Shown piece by piece: positions 12,501 through 27,800 of a stretch of 64,000 bases of DNA. The DNA is from Pegea sp. RAD2-039 (lineage: Eukaryota > Chordata > Thaliacea > Salpida > Salpidae): contig JAQGEQ010000161.1 in the NCBI GenBank assembly GCA_034620365.1, positions 248,001 to 312,000 on the forward strand, given 5' to 3'. Each line of letters starts with the position of its first letter. The first letter of the stretch is position 1. The translations under genes were made by a program, and so were the position numbers. Below the pieces are notes generated by a model. It was given only the letters and a program-made list of their open reading frames with translations. It was not told the origin of the DNA and ran no database searches.

Positions 12501-15500
12501 AAAATTCAAAAAGTGACTTTAATAATGACGGATTAAATTTAACCTTTTGGATTCTAATCTTCATCATATAAATTGATATAAACTATAAAATTGACTTCAG
12601 TCGATTTACCTTAAACCAAAATTATAGAATTTATATTCATCCTAAACTATAAAATGATGAAAATATTTTTGCAGAAATTTTGTTTAATAATGAAATGAAT
12701 AAAAGATTAAAGCATTTTGAAGTCACCAGCTACAAATACAATTTTATTTTTAACCAGAAATGTCCTTTGGTTCTTTTTAATACTAATCAAATGTTTCATT
12801 AAATTTAATTTGTTGTATAAACTACATTTTGAAATAATTTTTTCATTAGAGTTTTTTTGATGCAACTTATAAGTTTTATTCTTAGAAAATAAAAGTAAGA
12901 AAAAGTGAAAATTATATCTGATATAAATATTTCACAAATCAATTATAAGAATTATAATATCAGGAGCATCACTACAAAACGTTTTAGATAAATCAAAATA
13001 ATTTTAAGACTCTTAATTGTATTTAAACCAATTTCTAAAACTATATTGTTTTGTACACAAGGTAATACTAAAATAAGAAATAAATAAAACTAAAATAAGA
13101 ATAAAAATCTTTTTTTTTAATCGATTATAAAAAAAAAACAATTAGAATAAAAAAGGTTCAAAACGTAAAGATTATTAAATTAAAAATCTAAATAAAAGTC
13201 CAAAGATTTAGCTGCAAACTTGTTCAAATCTATAAGCGACTTAAAAACTGTTCTACAATTTCTCTGAGTATCGATTCTTTATTGTGTTTTACATCAGCTT
13301 TACAATATGCTTCAATATGTTCTTACTTAATATTTAAATATTTCATAGGAGCAACCATATAAAGAAAAGAATACTTTAACTAAAGAACTTATTAATTAAG
13401 CTTTATTTAAATAAAATGTACTTGTCTATAGGTTATATGAGAATAAAGTTAATTTATAAAATCATGACTTTTTCTTTACTAGCTGTATAAAAAATCTGAA
13501 AACATACCGTATGGAGACCGTAAAAATACGTTTTTGCTATAAATAAAAAGTCGAAAGTTTAGAATGTTTAAATTGAAAATAGTATTTTTATTTGTACAAG
13601 TCTACAATTTTGACGACTTGTAATAAAAGTTATATCAAATGTTTGATGTTTTATATAAGCCGGTATACAAGATCTTTTTATAAATCTCTAGGCTTAAAAA
13701 AGATCTTAATAATCAAAGGTCAGTTTTGCTGGCAATAGCAGATTATTAAGATTCAAAGTGGTGTAGACATACGACTTTAAATTGATTCCTTTTTGACCTC
13801 CTAGATTAATCAAATCTATTTAATTTTTGTAATCTAGACAATTTATTTTTACTTTTAATGACTAATTGTGACAAATCATTTTATTTCTGTTTCCTGTATT
13901 CAAGACCTCAAAGGCAAATACATAACCTTTTTATTTAGTTACTTCTACGTAAATCACTTTTTACATTATTTTGAGGCTTATCCGATCTTTTAATGTAATC
14001 AAAAGTTACAAATTTAATCATACAAATAGTTTATAGACTGAAAATAGACTTCTGAATAAAATAGATAAACTTTTTATAAAAACTTTACTTTAAATAAAAC
14101 AAAATAACTCTTTCAAACTTATCTCTAAAAAAATTACAAAATAAAAATAGAAACAGTTAAACACTTTTAAAATATGAATGGTTGTTTTTCTTATAGCATA
14201 AACTAAGATAGAAAGTTTAACTTAAAGTTTACATTAATTTTTTTCTGATTTCACTTGATTTTAAGCTGAACTAATATTTGCCTTTTTGGTGCTTACTGTA
14301 AAGTACTTCAACAAAATATACTTATTTAAGTTGTAGAATGTTTAACTGAAAAACTTTTCACAAAACTGAAATATTACAGTCTTGAAGTTATCTTAAAGTA
14401 AATATCAACTTCTAAACAAACGTTTGATAAGAAATTTTTATTGAAAATTTTGCTTCATAGTAATTGCATCTTAATCTGTTGGATACACAACTTATATTTA
14501 CATGTGGTTGCATAATGTTAAATTACAAAATATTTAAGACATTACAAAGCTTACTAATGAGGGTTACCTAACTCAAATAAAATTATGGTGAAAACTATTA
14601 TAGATAATATTTTATGAATAACTTGACATAAAATTGTATAAATGCTATATTTTGTTTAACTTAAAATACTATTAAGTAATGAGAAAGTGTTTTCATAATA
14701 TTTGAACTCATCATATGATTTTAAAAGATGTTTAGATAAATTGACAATTAAACTTAATTAATTAGTTGAAACAAATAAAAGGACATCAGAATGAATAACT
14801 AAGTCTTTTACCATTTAAAGCAAACTTAATTGAATTAGTCTAGGCCAACTCTAATTAGTAACTCTAATTTATCATATGATGAAGTAACTTGATATAAAAA
14901 GAATAAACAAATTTAAGAACAACATCTAAACTTGCAAGTGTCTTGTAGCTTGGTATTTAAAAAATTCATAACTACCTAGCTATCTAATTTGTTTACTTCA
15001 TTAATTCTTTTTAATATTCAAAACAATTACTTGTAAACAAGTATAATTCATTCATTGTGCTTTTATTTGCTTTATTTGTAAAGCCTTTAGTCAGGAAAAT
15101 GTTATTATCATTAATTAATCGTTTTCTAAAGCACAATTTTTCTAAGGCTTATCTCCAAAAAATATTGATTAAACTTAAATTAAAACAAATTTCATCTTTG
15201 AAAAAACAGCTTTCTTTGTAAAAGACTTACAAACTGAATACAAAGTTGCTATATGAACTGCACATGATAAAAATCACTTAACAAGCTATTCACTATCTTT
15301 GATGTATTTTTGTTCTATAAATAAATAAAAAAATATCACCAAAATAATATTTCAAAAAAATAAGCTGTTACAAGTGTAACTTTTATATCTACAAGTTTAT
15401 TTTGAGTATTAATTAATCAAACATTTTTATATTAATGAAGCTAAATATATTTTACTTCGTTTAAATAAAGAAATTATTACATCATTTTGGTTGTTACACT

Positions 15501-18500
15501 TTTTTGGCGATTTCAACTATATAAAAAGTATATTACAGAACTTACATAACTATATAGATAGCTACAAAGCTATTATTTTGGTTACCACGAGAATTTTAAT
15601 TGTTTCAACTATTTTCTTCTATAAGTTGTTTTATCAGTTATTTAAACTAGGCTTTTATCATAAATAAAACTAAGACTAAAATCTGTTTTAAAAATTTCGA
15701 CTTTTTAAAGTCAGATAAGATTAGACTGAAATTAATTTTGTTTATACTTGAAACATTAACTTTAAATATTTTAAACTGATTTAATTTTTTTAAACTATGC
15801 AATTATTGAATGTTTTTATGATTACAAGCTACTTAAATTTTAGTAAAAAAAAGTAATACTTTCAAAACTGACAACACAAATCTTGTCCAGCTACACATTC
15901 AATTTGTTGTACTTTTTAACAATCATTTGTATTTTGCATTAAAAATTAAATTTCAAAAATTAGAAATTGGTTACCACTTTAGTTTGTATATATCTCTCAA
16001 ACAGTACAAAAAAGTCTATTTTCGGTGTAAAATACTAACAACTTGCCTAAGTTTACTGCAAAGTAAGTAAGCTAGTAAAAAAATGCTCTCAATTTAGTAT
16101 AAACTTTAAATTTATGTGGTTCTTTCAATCTGTATGTTTATTGCTAATTGTTCAAAGTTATACTAATACAGAATTTGTTTAAGGTGGCACGCAAATCAAC
16201 TTTAAGCAAACAGATCTTTCAACATCACTCAATGTGATTAATCGCTGTTAAAACGTTTTGTACGTTAAAATAATGTTTACAAATTTTGTGATTTTCTAAT
16301 AAAGTTAGTCTAATAAGATTAAACCCAAAATAATTTCAAGTTATTTCCTTTATTGTTAATATGAATCATTAAATCTTTATTTTATCAAATAATTTTTTCC
16401 AGTAGTATATATAAACAAACTATATGCGTTATGCCTTATTAGATATATGTTAAATAAGAAATTTGTTTTACTTTGAGCGAGTTGAGTTTTGATTAAAAAG
16501 TTATGTAAAATACATTTACCAAACTTTAAACTTTAAAGATAAAAATCCAATTAATTATTGAAATATCCAGTTTAGTATTGAAATAGAATTTTAATGTTGT
16601 AAAATAACTTGAAAAAATAAAGTATTTTAATTAAAAAAATTGAACAAAAGTTTTTTTAATCTAAAAATTTGATTAATTAACTTTTTTAATTAAAAGTTTT
16701 TTATTATTCATTATTGTTTACAACAATTCAAATGTTTTCATATGTTGCAATTTAAAAACTAATGATAAAATTTTTGACAGAATATAAATATACCTTCAGA
16801 TCATTCTGTCAAATCTAAACTATCTTTGCAAAAATCATTATTTTGATTCTTTTACTAAAAAAGTTTTTACAAAATGATTTTGCAAAGTTAGATTTGAAAA
16901 AAATCTGTTAAGCAGTTTTTTTGTAACAAAAAATGAGTATCTTTTTATCAATCCAACAATATATGAATGAAAGAAAAAAAAATTAAAATTTATGATTCAA
17001 AGTTTTCTAAACGAACAGCTGTTTGAAGCTTTGATTAGATATCTCTCAGACAAATTACTTAAATCAAGTTAGACGTATGCATTTAGAACTTTATAAGAAA
17101 ATGTTTTTGACTTATTCAAAAAATTTCAGCTAGTAATTAAACTGAAAAATATCTGAAAAACAAATTAGACGTCTAATTCTAAGAAATCTTTTATGTTTCA
17201 AAGTCTAAAAGCAAAAAATCATTAAATTTTAATAAATTCAAAGAATTTTTTAAATTTAAAATTAAACTGCCAAAAAGCTTTTGAAATTTAATTTAATACT
17301 TTCGGTATTAATAAAAAAACATTGATGTCATGCTTCTTGATACAACTTTTTGTAAAACTCACTTTAAATTGAACTTAGTTAATTGTAGATAACGTTTTCA
17401 TTTTATTTATACTAAATTTCAAAATGCTACAAATCATAAAACAATAAAAAAGTTTCGTCGTCAGAACAGACATCATTTAAAATATTAGTTAGTTGAGATA
17501 TAACAATGTTAGAATTCAAACTTTTTATTTCTATTTACTAGAAAACTACTTTTATTTATTTTAATATCATTAGTTTTAATATTATCATTTGATTTTTTTA
17601 TATTCAAACAATCTATATTTATTAATATTAATTATTAAAATTAGTATCTGTCATTAATAGCCTCTAAAATTGTTAACAAAGAAAAGCTCATTCCCTTTTA
17701 ATTACTAAAACTTTAAAGTTACGCTTAAAGTTGAGTTAATTATAAAAGGTTGCCTTAAAGGAGCATACCTGAAGTAAATTTGAAGGTTTACATTAGGTCA
17801 CTTTGTTTTACTATTTGCATCAGTCCATTTTTCCATCTATCTTTTATTGAGACATATGCTTAAGACGTGTTGGTTTATTATTGATTTCTTTAATATATTT
17901 CAATTAAGTTACAATAAATCAGTCTTAAAACTAAAGTTTCAAGAATTTATATTATTGAGGGAAACTTTGAAACGTATGAGTCATTTTTTTTACGAATATA
18001 ATTATTGGATTTATAATTATTCTATAAATCTATTAGTTATAAATTAAGACAAATTAATTATTATTTCATTTTTTTTTTGCTTTTTTTAACAATTGTATGT
18101 CTTTATTGACAGACATTGCATATGCTCCAAAGTTAGAAATAAATTTTAACTTTAGCTTTAAGTCAATTGCAACCCTGATTTATTGTTAATTCTTTTTCGA
18201 AAAATCATTCAGAAATTTATTCAGAAATCAAAATGAAACGAACAAAAAGCTCGATGAAATTTCTACTTTATAAGATTTATTGATTTTTTTAATTCAAATA
18301 AATTTTGTTGAACATAAGGTTTCGTGTCTTAAATTGATTTTATACGTCAAAAAAACTTTTAAAACGCTATGATTAAAGTTGAAAGAAATTTGGAAAACTA
18401 TTTCAAGCAAATATCTATCAAAATTTAAACAAAAATAGCAATTGGTATTTTTATTTTCAGATTCAATCTTTAGATTAGTAATAACAAATATTATTTGAAA

Positions 18501-21500
18501 ACTTTTGTAATTCTAAACCTTTTCACTGACAATTATTTGAAGTGAAAAATTCTAAAACTGCTTGTAGAAAATTGTTGTCACATTCAAAAATTAAATAAAA
18601 AGAATTTTATAAACTGTAAAAACATAAAAAAAACTTTTTAAAGAAATCATCAAACTTTTATATTATAAAAAATATTTCTTCAAACTTTTATATAATATTT
18701 TTAGTGGAAACACCTGATTCACAAAATGATAAAAACAATTTCAACATCAGTATTTAGCTGTAGACTAAAAAATCTCAAACCTAATAATTAGTACCTCAGA
18801 AAATTCTTTAAGAAAACCAACTCTATTATATTTAAAAGAAAGAAAACTTTGAAAAATCAAAAACAAAGAAAACTTTTGAGTAACGTTTTGAAGATAACTT
18901 TTTATCATTCTAAAAACTATATTCAAAAAACTTCAAATAATCATAGAAAGTATTCAATCTTTTTTATGCTAACCTTATGTTCAAAAAAAAGTTAATTTTC
19001 TAAGAATTATTTCGTTTTTAAACTATTTATGATTCAGATTGGTATTCAAAATAAAACAGCTTGGTTAAAATTATATATCTTTTCTCTCAGCAGATATTTA
19101 ATGACGTAACTAACAAATTATTATTTCACACTTTATAAAGAGCTTAGTGTCAATAACTTAATTAAAAATTATTCATTATAATAATAAATTTTATTAAATA
19201 CCAAATATTTAAACTTTAAATTTGATTTAAATCATTTTAATTACAAAATTGAATCATTTAAAATTATAACTAAATACCTTAAGTATTGCGAAAATTAAAC
19301 AGATGAATATAAAAGTTAATAGCAAAATTGTATTATATTTCTCAACTTTTAAAAAACTTTTATATAAATGAAATGAAGCAATTTATATCACCTTCAGCTG
19401 TATCTTTACACAGCTATAAGGTAGAGATTATTTCTTTGAAATCAAATAGCAAGATTGACAGAGCTCTTCAACACTAAGTTAAAAATTCAATCTTTAAAAT
19501 AACACAGGTGCAAAAGTCCTCCAGTATTTAGCTTTAAATTAGCTTTCGGATTTTTCAAGAACAATATTTAGTGTAAATCTACATTATTCTATTATTTGTG
19601 AAATATATTAACTAATAATCTATCTTGAATCTTAAACGTTTAGAGTTTGAAATCCTTAATAAGCCTTATATAATTTCATTCAGATTTTCTATTCAACACA
19701 AAATTATCGTTTATGTTTAAAGAAATAAACTTTTAACGGTTTTTTAAATAAGATAAAATCATACCCCGTCTTTGAAACATATAGTTACATACCTTAAAAA
19801 TTATTTGGAAAAAACTAATTCAAACTTTTTTTTGAATTAGCAAGCCACCAAATCTATTTTTGATAACTATGATTTAGCCATGCTTAAAGTTTTGAATGAT
19901 GATGAATAGAATTTAACCTTAATTTGAACTTTGTTAAGTTTGTTTAAATTTAACTTCAAAGCATTGTATAAAAATATTCAGTTAAAATATGTTAAAGATA
20001 GAAAATAGTTGAAAATTTTATAACCAACTTTCAAGTTAGAAAATACTTTTTTGGTTATTAATAAACACCAGTTTGTGTTAAACATATCAAAGTTCTTTTC
20101 TCTAATATAATTTTTCTACTTTAGCTTATTGTATAAAATTATCAATTACTTAAGTTTACTTTAAATCTTTTTTAAACAGCTAGAATAATGGAAATATCGT
20201 TATTTTTATAGAAGTAGAAAGATCTATTTTTAGTGAATTAAAGATGTTATTTTTTCGATTCAAAATTATCCAAGCATAAAATCAAGATGATCAACGAGAA
20301 AGATAAAGAATCAAAATAAAACTTATGAAAGTCTAAATGTTTGAATGACCTTTTGTAACTTCAAGAATTATTATCTTATCTACGGAAACATTCAGATGAT
20401 ATTATTCAAACCACAAGTCTTCTATACTTAAAATTCTAACGATTTATACTTCAGTGACTTTGTCTGTGGTCTCACCTTCTTCTTCAGATTTTAGAAACCT
20501 AGTTAAAACTGATTAAAGCTTTTAAAATACAAATTTCTTATTGTTAGTTTGAAACATTTAATAGAATTTAGATAGAAGTTACACTCTTGAAAAAAATTTG
20601 TTGATTGCAAATAAAAAGGAAATAATTTCCTTTAAAATGTTTTTTTATTTGATGCTTTTAGTGAAACAAATTGCTAATAAAAGAAGTTTTCACTTCAACC
20701 AACCTTTAAGATAAAAATCTTTTAGCTAAGTTAATTGTAATTGTAAAAAATAAATTATTAACTGCCTTCAAGCCTTAATAAGTAATCAGGTTTTGATTTT
20801 TGCAATATAAAAGTTCCAAGAATGTAGACGTTTATAGTTTATAAGCAAAAGTAATAAAACTTAATAGATTGCTTAATCATTAATCCATTTCTATAGAGAT
20901 TGCTTAAAAACAAACATTTCTATTGAAAATAGTTTTTTATTAAAATGATGCATCACCTGTATATTTACTCAAACAGTTGTTGTGAGGCTTTTACCGATAA
21001 ATCGAAAAGTTTTGCTTTCAAATAATCACAAGTAAATAGATAACATGTTGCTGTAAATCAAACCTCGTTTTTTTACATAATAAACTATAGAAAAGTCCAC
21101 AATATCTTGATATGATCAAATAGATGAATAATAAATAAGATTCAACTGTTTGATAAGGCGTTCAAGTAATACAAACATACCCCTACCAACAAGTTAAATA
21201 ATTCTTTATGAGTAAAAAAGTAAGTTAATCATAAAAATACTTTCACTCTGGTGAGGCTCCCTAACTTCAGCTTGGAATTAATATTTGTAACTTCCATCTT
21301 ATCTTTTAAAAATCACTAACATATCTTTTGTAACTAATTCAATTTCAATTAGAGCATCAACTTGTGTTTAGTGAAGCTTATCAAAAGTCACTGTTATAAA
21401 CATAAAAAAAGCTTGATTTCTCTAAAAAACTTCTGCTGCAAGCTGTTAGTTCATGTTTTAACAATTTTGTCACATTTTTAAGCCACGCTGTTTATGACAA

Positions 21501-22480
21501 AAACTATATAGCTTTTGGGCAGCAGTTATATTTTTATAGCTTTTATTTAGCTGCTAGCAGTTTAGTACAACTAAAAATTTGTTATGCAACTTAATGATGG
21601 CGATATTACAATGAGAAAGTTTTGACATCCAAAAATAATTGATAATAACTGAACGATAAATTTTCTTGGTGAAGTTCTATAGCTCACATAAAACTATTTA
21701 CGGTAAATTTGCGCCCATCTTGTCATTTCGTAGTCCGTAAGGAACCTATACAAAGATTTTTTATCAGCATTTCTAATGATAGTTAAAAATTCTAGAGCTT
21801 TCTCATCAAAATTTATGAGTATTTGTAAAACCTTACAAAAAAAGTAAAGAAATAAATTTCGATCGTTTGTTTTAAAAAATCTTGAATCAATAAAAATTGT
21901 AAACTAATCAATAATAAAATTCAAATTATAAAAAACTTGATCTTCTTAAATAACTCAAATGTCGATTAGCTAACAAAATAGTTTAAATTTTACAAACTAT
22001 TTAATATTAATTAACTTTAAGATTAAGTTTCCATCAATTCTCTATTTGATGATAAATTTAGAATTAATTAATTATGTTTTACACTTTGCAGTTTGTGTGA
22101 AGCAGTCTTGTTACATAATGCAGAATATTTATTTAAAACGAAGCTTTAAGGTTTTACTTAAATTTTATCACTAAATTTAAAATACTTTGGTATCCTTAAA
22201 ACAAAACTTAAAATGCAATTTTTAGGCAAGTTATAATAAATAGATCCTTCTAGCAGGTGCAGCTTGTAGTCGGTTAAAATGTTTTAAATTTTTTCGTGTC
22301 AACTACTGTCAGCTTCCTTGCTATTAACTTTTTATTTACTTAATTAACTTCAACTTTAAATAATGAGAAAACTGAAACCAAGTCTGATGAAAGATTCAAA
22401 TTTCTAAAGAACTGATTTCATGTTTAGATAGCTTCGGGTTAATCTGTAAGTTATTAGTTTCAATTGAGAAGAAGGATTTC
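9561..22480. other. AT-rich gene desert, part 2
   Basis: Almost uniformly AT-rich, with long A and T runs and no supportable gene. ORFs at 10061-10309 and 17847-18047 are short, made of AT-rich codons and lack homology. One GC-richer patch at 12240-12400 includes GACCACCA, a one-mismatch Gli-type core on the minus strand. I see no tRNA, rRNA, tandem array or mobile element in this stretch. Confidence 0.6.
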
Positions 22481-23170
22481 AAGAATAATCTTTCTTTCAA
22501 TCAAACTTCATCTAGCTGATCACATTTGAAGTTTCTATCATCTCTTCGTTTATGATTTGGTCAAGTTATCGGCTGATGCTTGGACACAAGAGTAACGGTC
22601 AAAAGGTAAACTCAAAATCTCACTCCTGCATAATGAGTAGGCGGCGAAAGAAATACGAAGCAAGTAAAAAAAGGAACCCCAAGAGTGAGGTAAGAAGTCG
22701 CCTTGGGCAACTGGATTTGAATAGGCAAATGAAGCAATAAAAGGCGTTCCAACAAAAACAATTATAATCAGAATAAAGGCGCGAAGGTTGGGGATCAAAA
22801 TTCGCTTGTAAGAGAGGGATGCAATAGGCCGTGATAACAATAAAGAAGATTGTGACGTTATTCAAAAGCTGCTCACGGTTAAATCAATCACCAGCCTCTA
22901 CCGACTGACACGGCCGGTTTTCAGCAACAACTGACTGGACAAGAACTGAGGGTGTTGGCAAACAAAAAAAGTATTTCGAGTTTTTGGCAACGCTTAATTG
23001 AATTCACTTTTGCTTCATCTAAACGCCCTTGGTGTCCCCCTTTATTTGGTCGCTTTTTGTTTGAATTTACAAAGAATCGGTGCAGGTGCAGCTGAATCTG
23101 CTTCCCCCCTATTCTTTGCAACTCTTAAAGCTGATAGAGAAGTTCTTGTGCACAGCCGGATCATTTCAGA
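22481..23170. promoter_or_regulatory. Strongest GC-rich island of the desert
   Basis: About 700 bases of mixed-composition DNA flanked on both sides by AT-rich sequence. Frames are open on both strands (for example 22550-22840 and 22620-22865 minus, 22998-23180 plus), but none resembles a known protein. A tandem E-box pair (CAGGTG and CAGCTG) sits near 23083-23094. The sharp composition boundary suggests a conserved regulatory element or an old insertion; the sequence does not decide. Confidence 0.35.
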
Positions 23171-26100
23171 TCTTTACTGATAAAAAAGGAAACCATAAAT
23201 TACGATGTCTCATAACACTAAATCATTTATATTCCTTAAAAACTAGTCAATTTTATGACAACACTGTGTTTAAAAAGCGACTAATAATTGTTGAAATCAA
23301 AGCTCGTTCTGATCTACTTACTTTGGATTTATGTAAAACTGAAGTTTTGAGTTCTTCCGTAGAACAGAAATTTGTAGCAATTATCCAAATTATCAGATTT
23401 GCTGTAATTCAAAAAATCAACTTTTAATTTTAAAGCTTGAATAAGAGATTACTTTCTCAAAAATGACAGAATTTTGTCAGTACATTGATTGTAAACATTT
23501 CAAACAACCATCTACAAAAATCTTTGATGTAATTTGTGTTCAAGTGAGTCTTAATTAAACTACAATCTGTTTTATTACTCATTTTGTTGCTTTCAAAAAT
23601 CTCTAAAAAAGTTGTTTGTTAAATAAACTTAAAATAGCTGAAAATTGAGAGAAATATTTTGCAGAAGAATTCTATCTAAAAAAACTTTGGATGGTCTCGC
23701 CCAGAAGCTTACTGTAAATTGTATGACTTAAATTGCATTTTTCTATCTCTTGTCATTATTATATGGCGCCACTTTGCCCGAACATAAATCGTCATGTTAT
23801 TGAATAGATTGTAATGAAAACTTAGGGGGGTATTAAGTAGGATTCGTCCAACTAATACGATCTGATAAACGCCGACCTTAAGTTTTTAAAACTTTAGTAA
23901 AAACATTTTATTCTTTATCCAAAAAACGATATGAGAAATTAGTTTTACTTTCATGGATACACTTTTAAAGTCTTAAGAACGCGGCTAAGATGAAAGCCTA
24001 TAATAAACATGTTTACATATGTATTTTTTTAATAATAAGATTTGAAATAAATTACTGGCGAAAGTAAAAGCTTTTTGTTTTCCTGTTTATATTACATGTT
24101 TGTTGAGGTATTGTGCTCGCGGAAGGAAGTATTTGATAAAAGTTTTGAAAGAAGTAAACGATTTTTGTAGTCTATTTTCATGAAAAGTTATTGAAATATG
24201 GTAAATTGAAAATACACAAATCAGGTTCTTTACGTGCCACACAGGATATTGTACATCTTAACTTGTGTGGCTTAGTGATGTTAAAAAGTTGGTTGTATTC
24301 AATAAACTTTCTTCTGTCACTTTAACTTAAAAAAAATTCTATGTAAGCCAACAAAATTTTAACATATGACAAACGGTCTTGCCCAATTTTTTTGGTGTTA
24401 CCTCACTTTAGAAATCTTTTTTATTTTATCTCTGATTTAAAACTGTCTTACAAAACATAAATCTACAGCTAAAATAATTGATAAAATATTTATAAACAAT
24501 TTGGTGTTGCTGTACGATAGTGAACAAAATAATTAGTTGACTTATAAAGATGAATTTTAACATAGATTAAATATAAATTAGATCCAGAAAACAAGTATTT
24601 TTTATGAAATAGATTAAAATCTAACCACCTGTAATAAAAGAAGTTGAATTTATAAGAATAATATGACTTTTATTGAAATGTTGAACAAAGCAACTCTATA
24701 CTGTGTTGAGTGGCGAGTTTTCTTCTAATTATTTTCAGTAGAAAGTCTTCAAGCCGCACTTTTAAACTTAAAACGTTTAACTTAATTGTTTTGTAACCAT
24801 TTATTCTTCTTGTAAAAATATTTTGAGCTTTAAAATTCTGTATAAAATTAAAAGATTTGTTTAAGTCGTACCAATTTACAGATAAACAAAAGATTAGAGA
24901 TTAATCTCTTAAAGATTTGCTTTTTTGGAGGTTGATCAAATAGATTTTTACAGCAAAGAAAAGAAGGATTAAAATTAAAGCTTTGTATCATCTTTTTATG
25001 AAAGTAATTTTGATATATTTTGTGTCATCAAACTTAAAAATTGTAAATTGTTTCTTTATTTTAATCTCAAAACTTTGTTTGATTATTTCTTTCCAATACA
25101 TATAACCTTATATTAAAATTACTTCACAAAATAGAGACCCAAAAGTTTATGATATTTGATAAAGTTCAAGATAATCCGTTTATTTATTTAGAATTTATAA
25201 ATCATTTCAAGCAATTGAAAAGCTTAAATATTTCAAAATAAAATACAAAATCGATTTTACTGTGAAATTTATTATTAATACTAAAATAATTTCTCTATCA
25301 AACCATTTAAATGTCAAAATCTATATTTTCGATTTAGTGCAGTATCTTATTTAAATGTTATTTTTAGAAATTACAAAATTAGTATCTCAACTTTTCTCCT
25401 GGAAGTCTATTACCTACATGACTCTAAAACTATTTTTTTTTATTAAAAAGTTTATATTTACAGAAATCTTAATCAAAAATATTTTTAGCAACGATTTTTA
25501 TTTGTAATAATTATTGTAAAATATTCTACTCTATTTATTTTCATTATTTTTTAATTGAATGACCAGAAGAGTTTAATGAAAGGATTGAATCTTCATCATC
25601 TCTCTATTAATTTCTTTTTAACTAAGATTTATATTTAAATTATTTATTTCAAAAGTTACTGATTTTAGCAGTATCTGAAATCTGAGTAACTGTTATCGTT
25701 TTAACTCAATAATCAAAGAACATATTATATGTCAGTATTGTAAGCTCAGAAACCCACAAGACTCAATTATTTTTATTCTCTATCGTTGTTTAAAAGACTT
25801 AAATACTTATGAAGTAATTAATTTGAAGTTCAGATAATAAATTAATCATTTTCTGATATAGAATTACCGTTAAGTTTTTATAAGCTACAATAAAACGATG
25901 CAAAGTGTTTGATTTCAGCTATTTGATTCTAAGCATAGCTTTTTAATGATTAAGCGTATGTTAAATATAATCTAAATTGAAAATTGATTTATTTAAAACA
26001 AATTTTACATCAGATTTGAAAATAAATTATCAGCAAATTTCCAAATTTAATAATTTATCTATTCATTAAATAAAAAAACGAAATAAACGTTATCTTCATC

Positions 26101-26899
26101 AAAAACATCTGCGCGCATTAAACTCATTATTATTCTAAATTGCCCGCTGAACTTTTTGTTTTCAAGTTTTGATAAAAGTTTCTCACAAACTCACACTGTA
26201 CATTATTGATGAATCAATGAATGAATAATTTGAGTTTTAAGAATTATTTAAAATTAAATGTTCTTTTGAAAAAACTATACTCCTAAAAGTTGAATTGTAT
26301 GTTTTTTTTCGCACAATAAAATCCAAAATGCTTAATTTCTAATTTGTATTCATGAAAATCAGCACATTCTGTAATGATCACTAATAAATGTGATATAATT
26401 CGTGAATACATTAAGATATAATGTCATTGGATTATAATTTATAATAATTCAAAGACACGAATATATGATTTAAACTATCCAAAGAGAATTATAATGTTTT
26501 AAAAAGCTTACATGTTACAAAAATCAAACCTTTTGAATGTAATCAAATTAATAATAATGACAGTTTTTTATTTACTTTCAATTAAATCAACAAAATCTAA
26601 TTGAAACAATTTTATGTGAAAATATTTCTTATTAAATTTTAATATATTGACCTATTACTAATAAATTTCACATCATTCTGTAAAGCATTTTTAGAGAGAA
26701 CAATTTGATAAGTAAATAGACAAGTTACAATAACAAAAATAAATTAGAGAAAAGTTTATCTATTTAGATTTTATCATGAGCAATTTTAAATATTTTTGCA
26801 GGTCATTTTCTATTCTATTTATCTTTAGTGTTACTTTGAAAGGGTATAACCACCGCTAATTCGTACTACTTGGAAACAATTACTGTAAATTATGCTTGA
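23171..26899. other. AT-rich gene desert, part 3
   Basis: No supportable gene. The open frame at 23080-23427 begins without ATG and has no homology. A GC-richer patch at 23690-23880 includes a GGCGCC palindrome. Confidence 0.55.
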
Positions 26900-27800
26900 C
26901 ATTTCCTTGTAGTATCATCTCTCTTTATCCGTTCACTTTATTTTCTACGCCGACGGCGACAATTGCTAACCAATGAAAATCGCCTGTCAAGTTCAGGAGA
27001 CTATATTAACTGCTCCATCTTATTATTGTAATCACCACATTGAGATCTCAAAGACATATTTACTCGCTGCGTTAAATGAAAAGAAGATTTGAAAATGAAA
27101 TGAGATAGAAATTACATTTTAAATTGGCGATTACCAAGTCAAATTATACTGCCAAGTAATGACAGAAATTTCTGTCTTAGAAACCTCATTTTTATTTCTT
27201 TTATAGTATTTATCCTCATCTATAGCCACTCACTGAGTTGCGATCTATTGGTAGGCATGCATAATAATACATTAAGGTAACCTTCCCTAAGTTCATTCTT
27301 TCTCTTATCTTGTCTTTCATATCACTCCTAATCTAGTGCTTCATGTCTAGGTGTCGGCTCCAAGCTGATAGGTATCATTAAAGTTGAACAGCTATAATTG
27401 TCTTTGTTCAACCCCATCTCATTTAAAACAGCATCTGGTGAATAAGTGTTTGAATTATAAAAGTCTGGAAATGAACGATGTGGTAACTTGCTGCTTTTCA
27501 TTTATCTGTTTTTTTTTAATGTTTTTTATGTTTAATGATAATAATTAAATATAACTTTAATTACAAGATTTATATTCAGCTGATTAAATAAATTCAAAAT
27601 ACAAATTAAAAGAATTTCGTTCAACTCAATTTAGAGTATATGCATAGAGGTATCTGCGTCAATGTCTTTAAGAAATACCGATATACAAAACAGATGAAAA
27701 CCTCAACAACATTTTCATTAAATATGGCAACATATCACGCAATATTACCGCCGTCATTAAAAATGCTTTGTCGTGTCACGAATATGTAGCAACAAAATAT
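26900..27800. promoter_or_regulatory. GC-richer island, candidate regulatory element
   Basis: Contains a CpG-containing stretch near 26950-26995, TTGCTAACCAATG with a CCAAT core, and polypyrimidine blocks. All frames are broken within short distances. Composition contrasts with the flanking AT-rich DNA. Regulatory role is inferred. Confidence 0.3.

Noticed and set aside
17847-18047. ORF of 66 codons
   Set aside because: The composition is that of random AT-rich DNA.
23080-23427. Longest plus ORF of the desert (115 codons)
   Set aside because: It starts at GTG, has AT-driven composition in its second half, and shows no homology or splice context.
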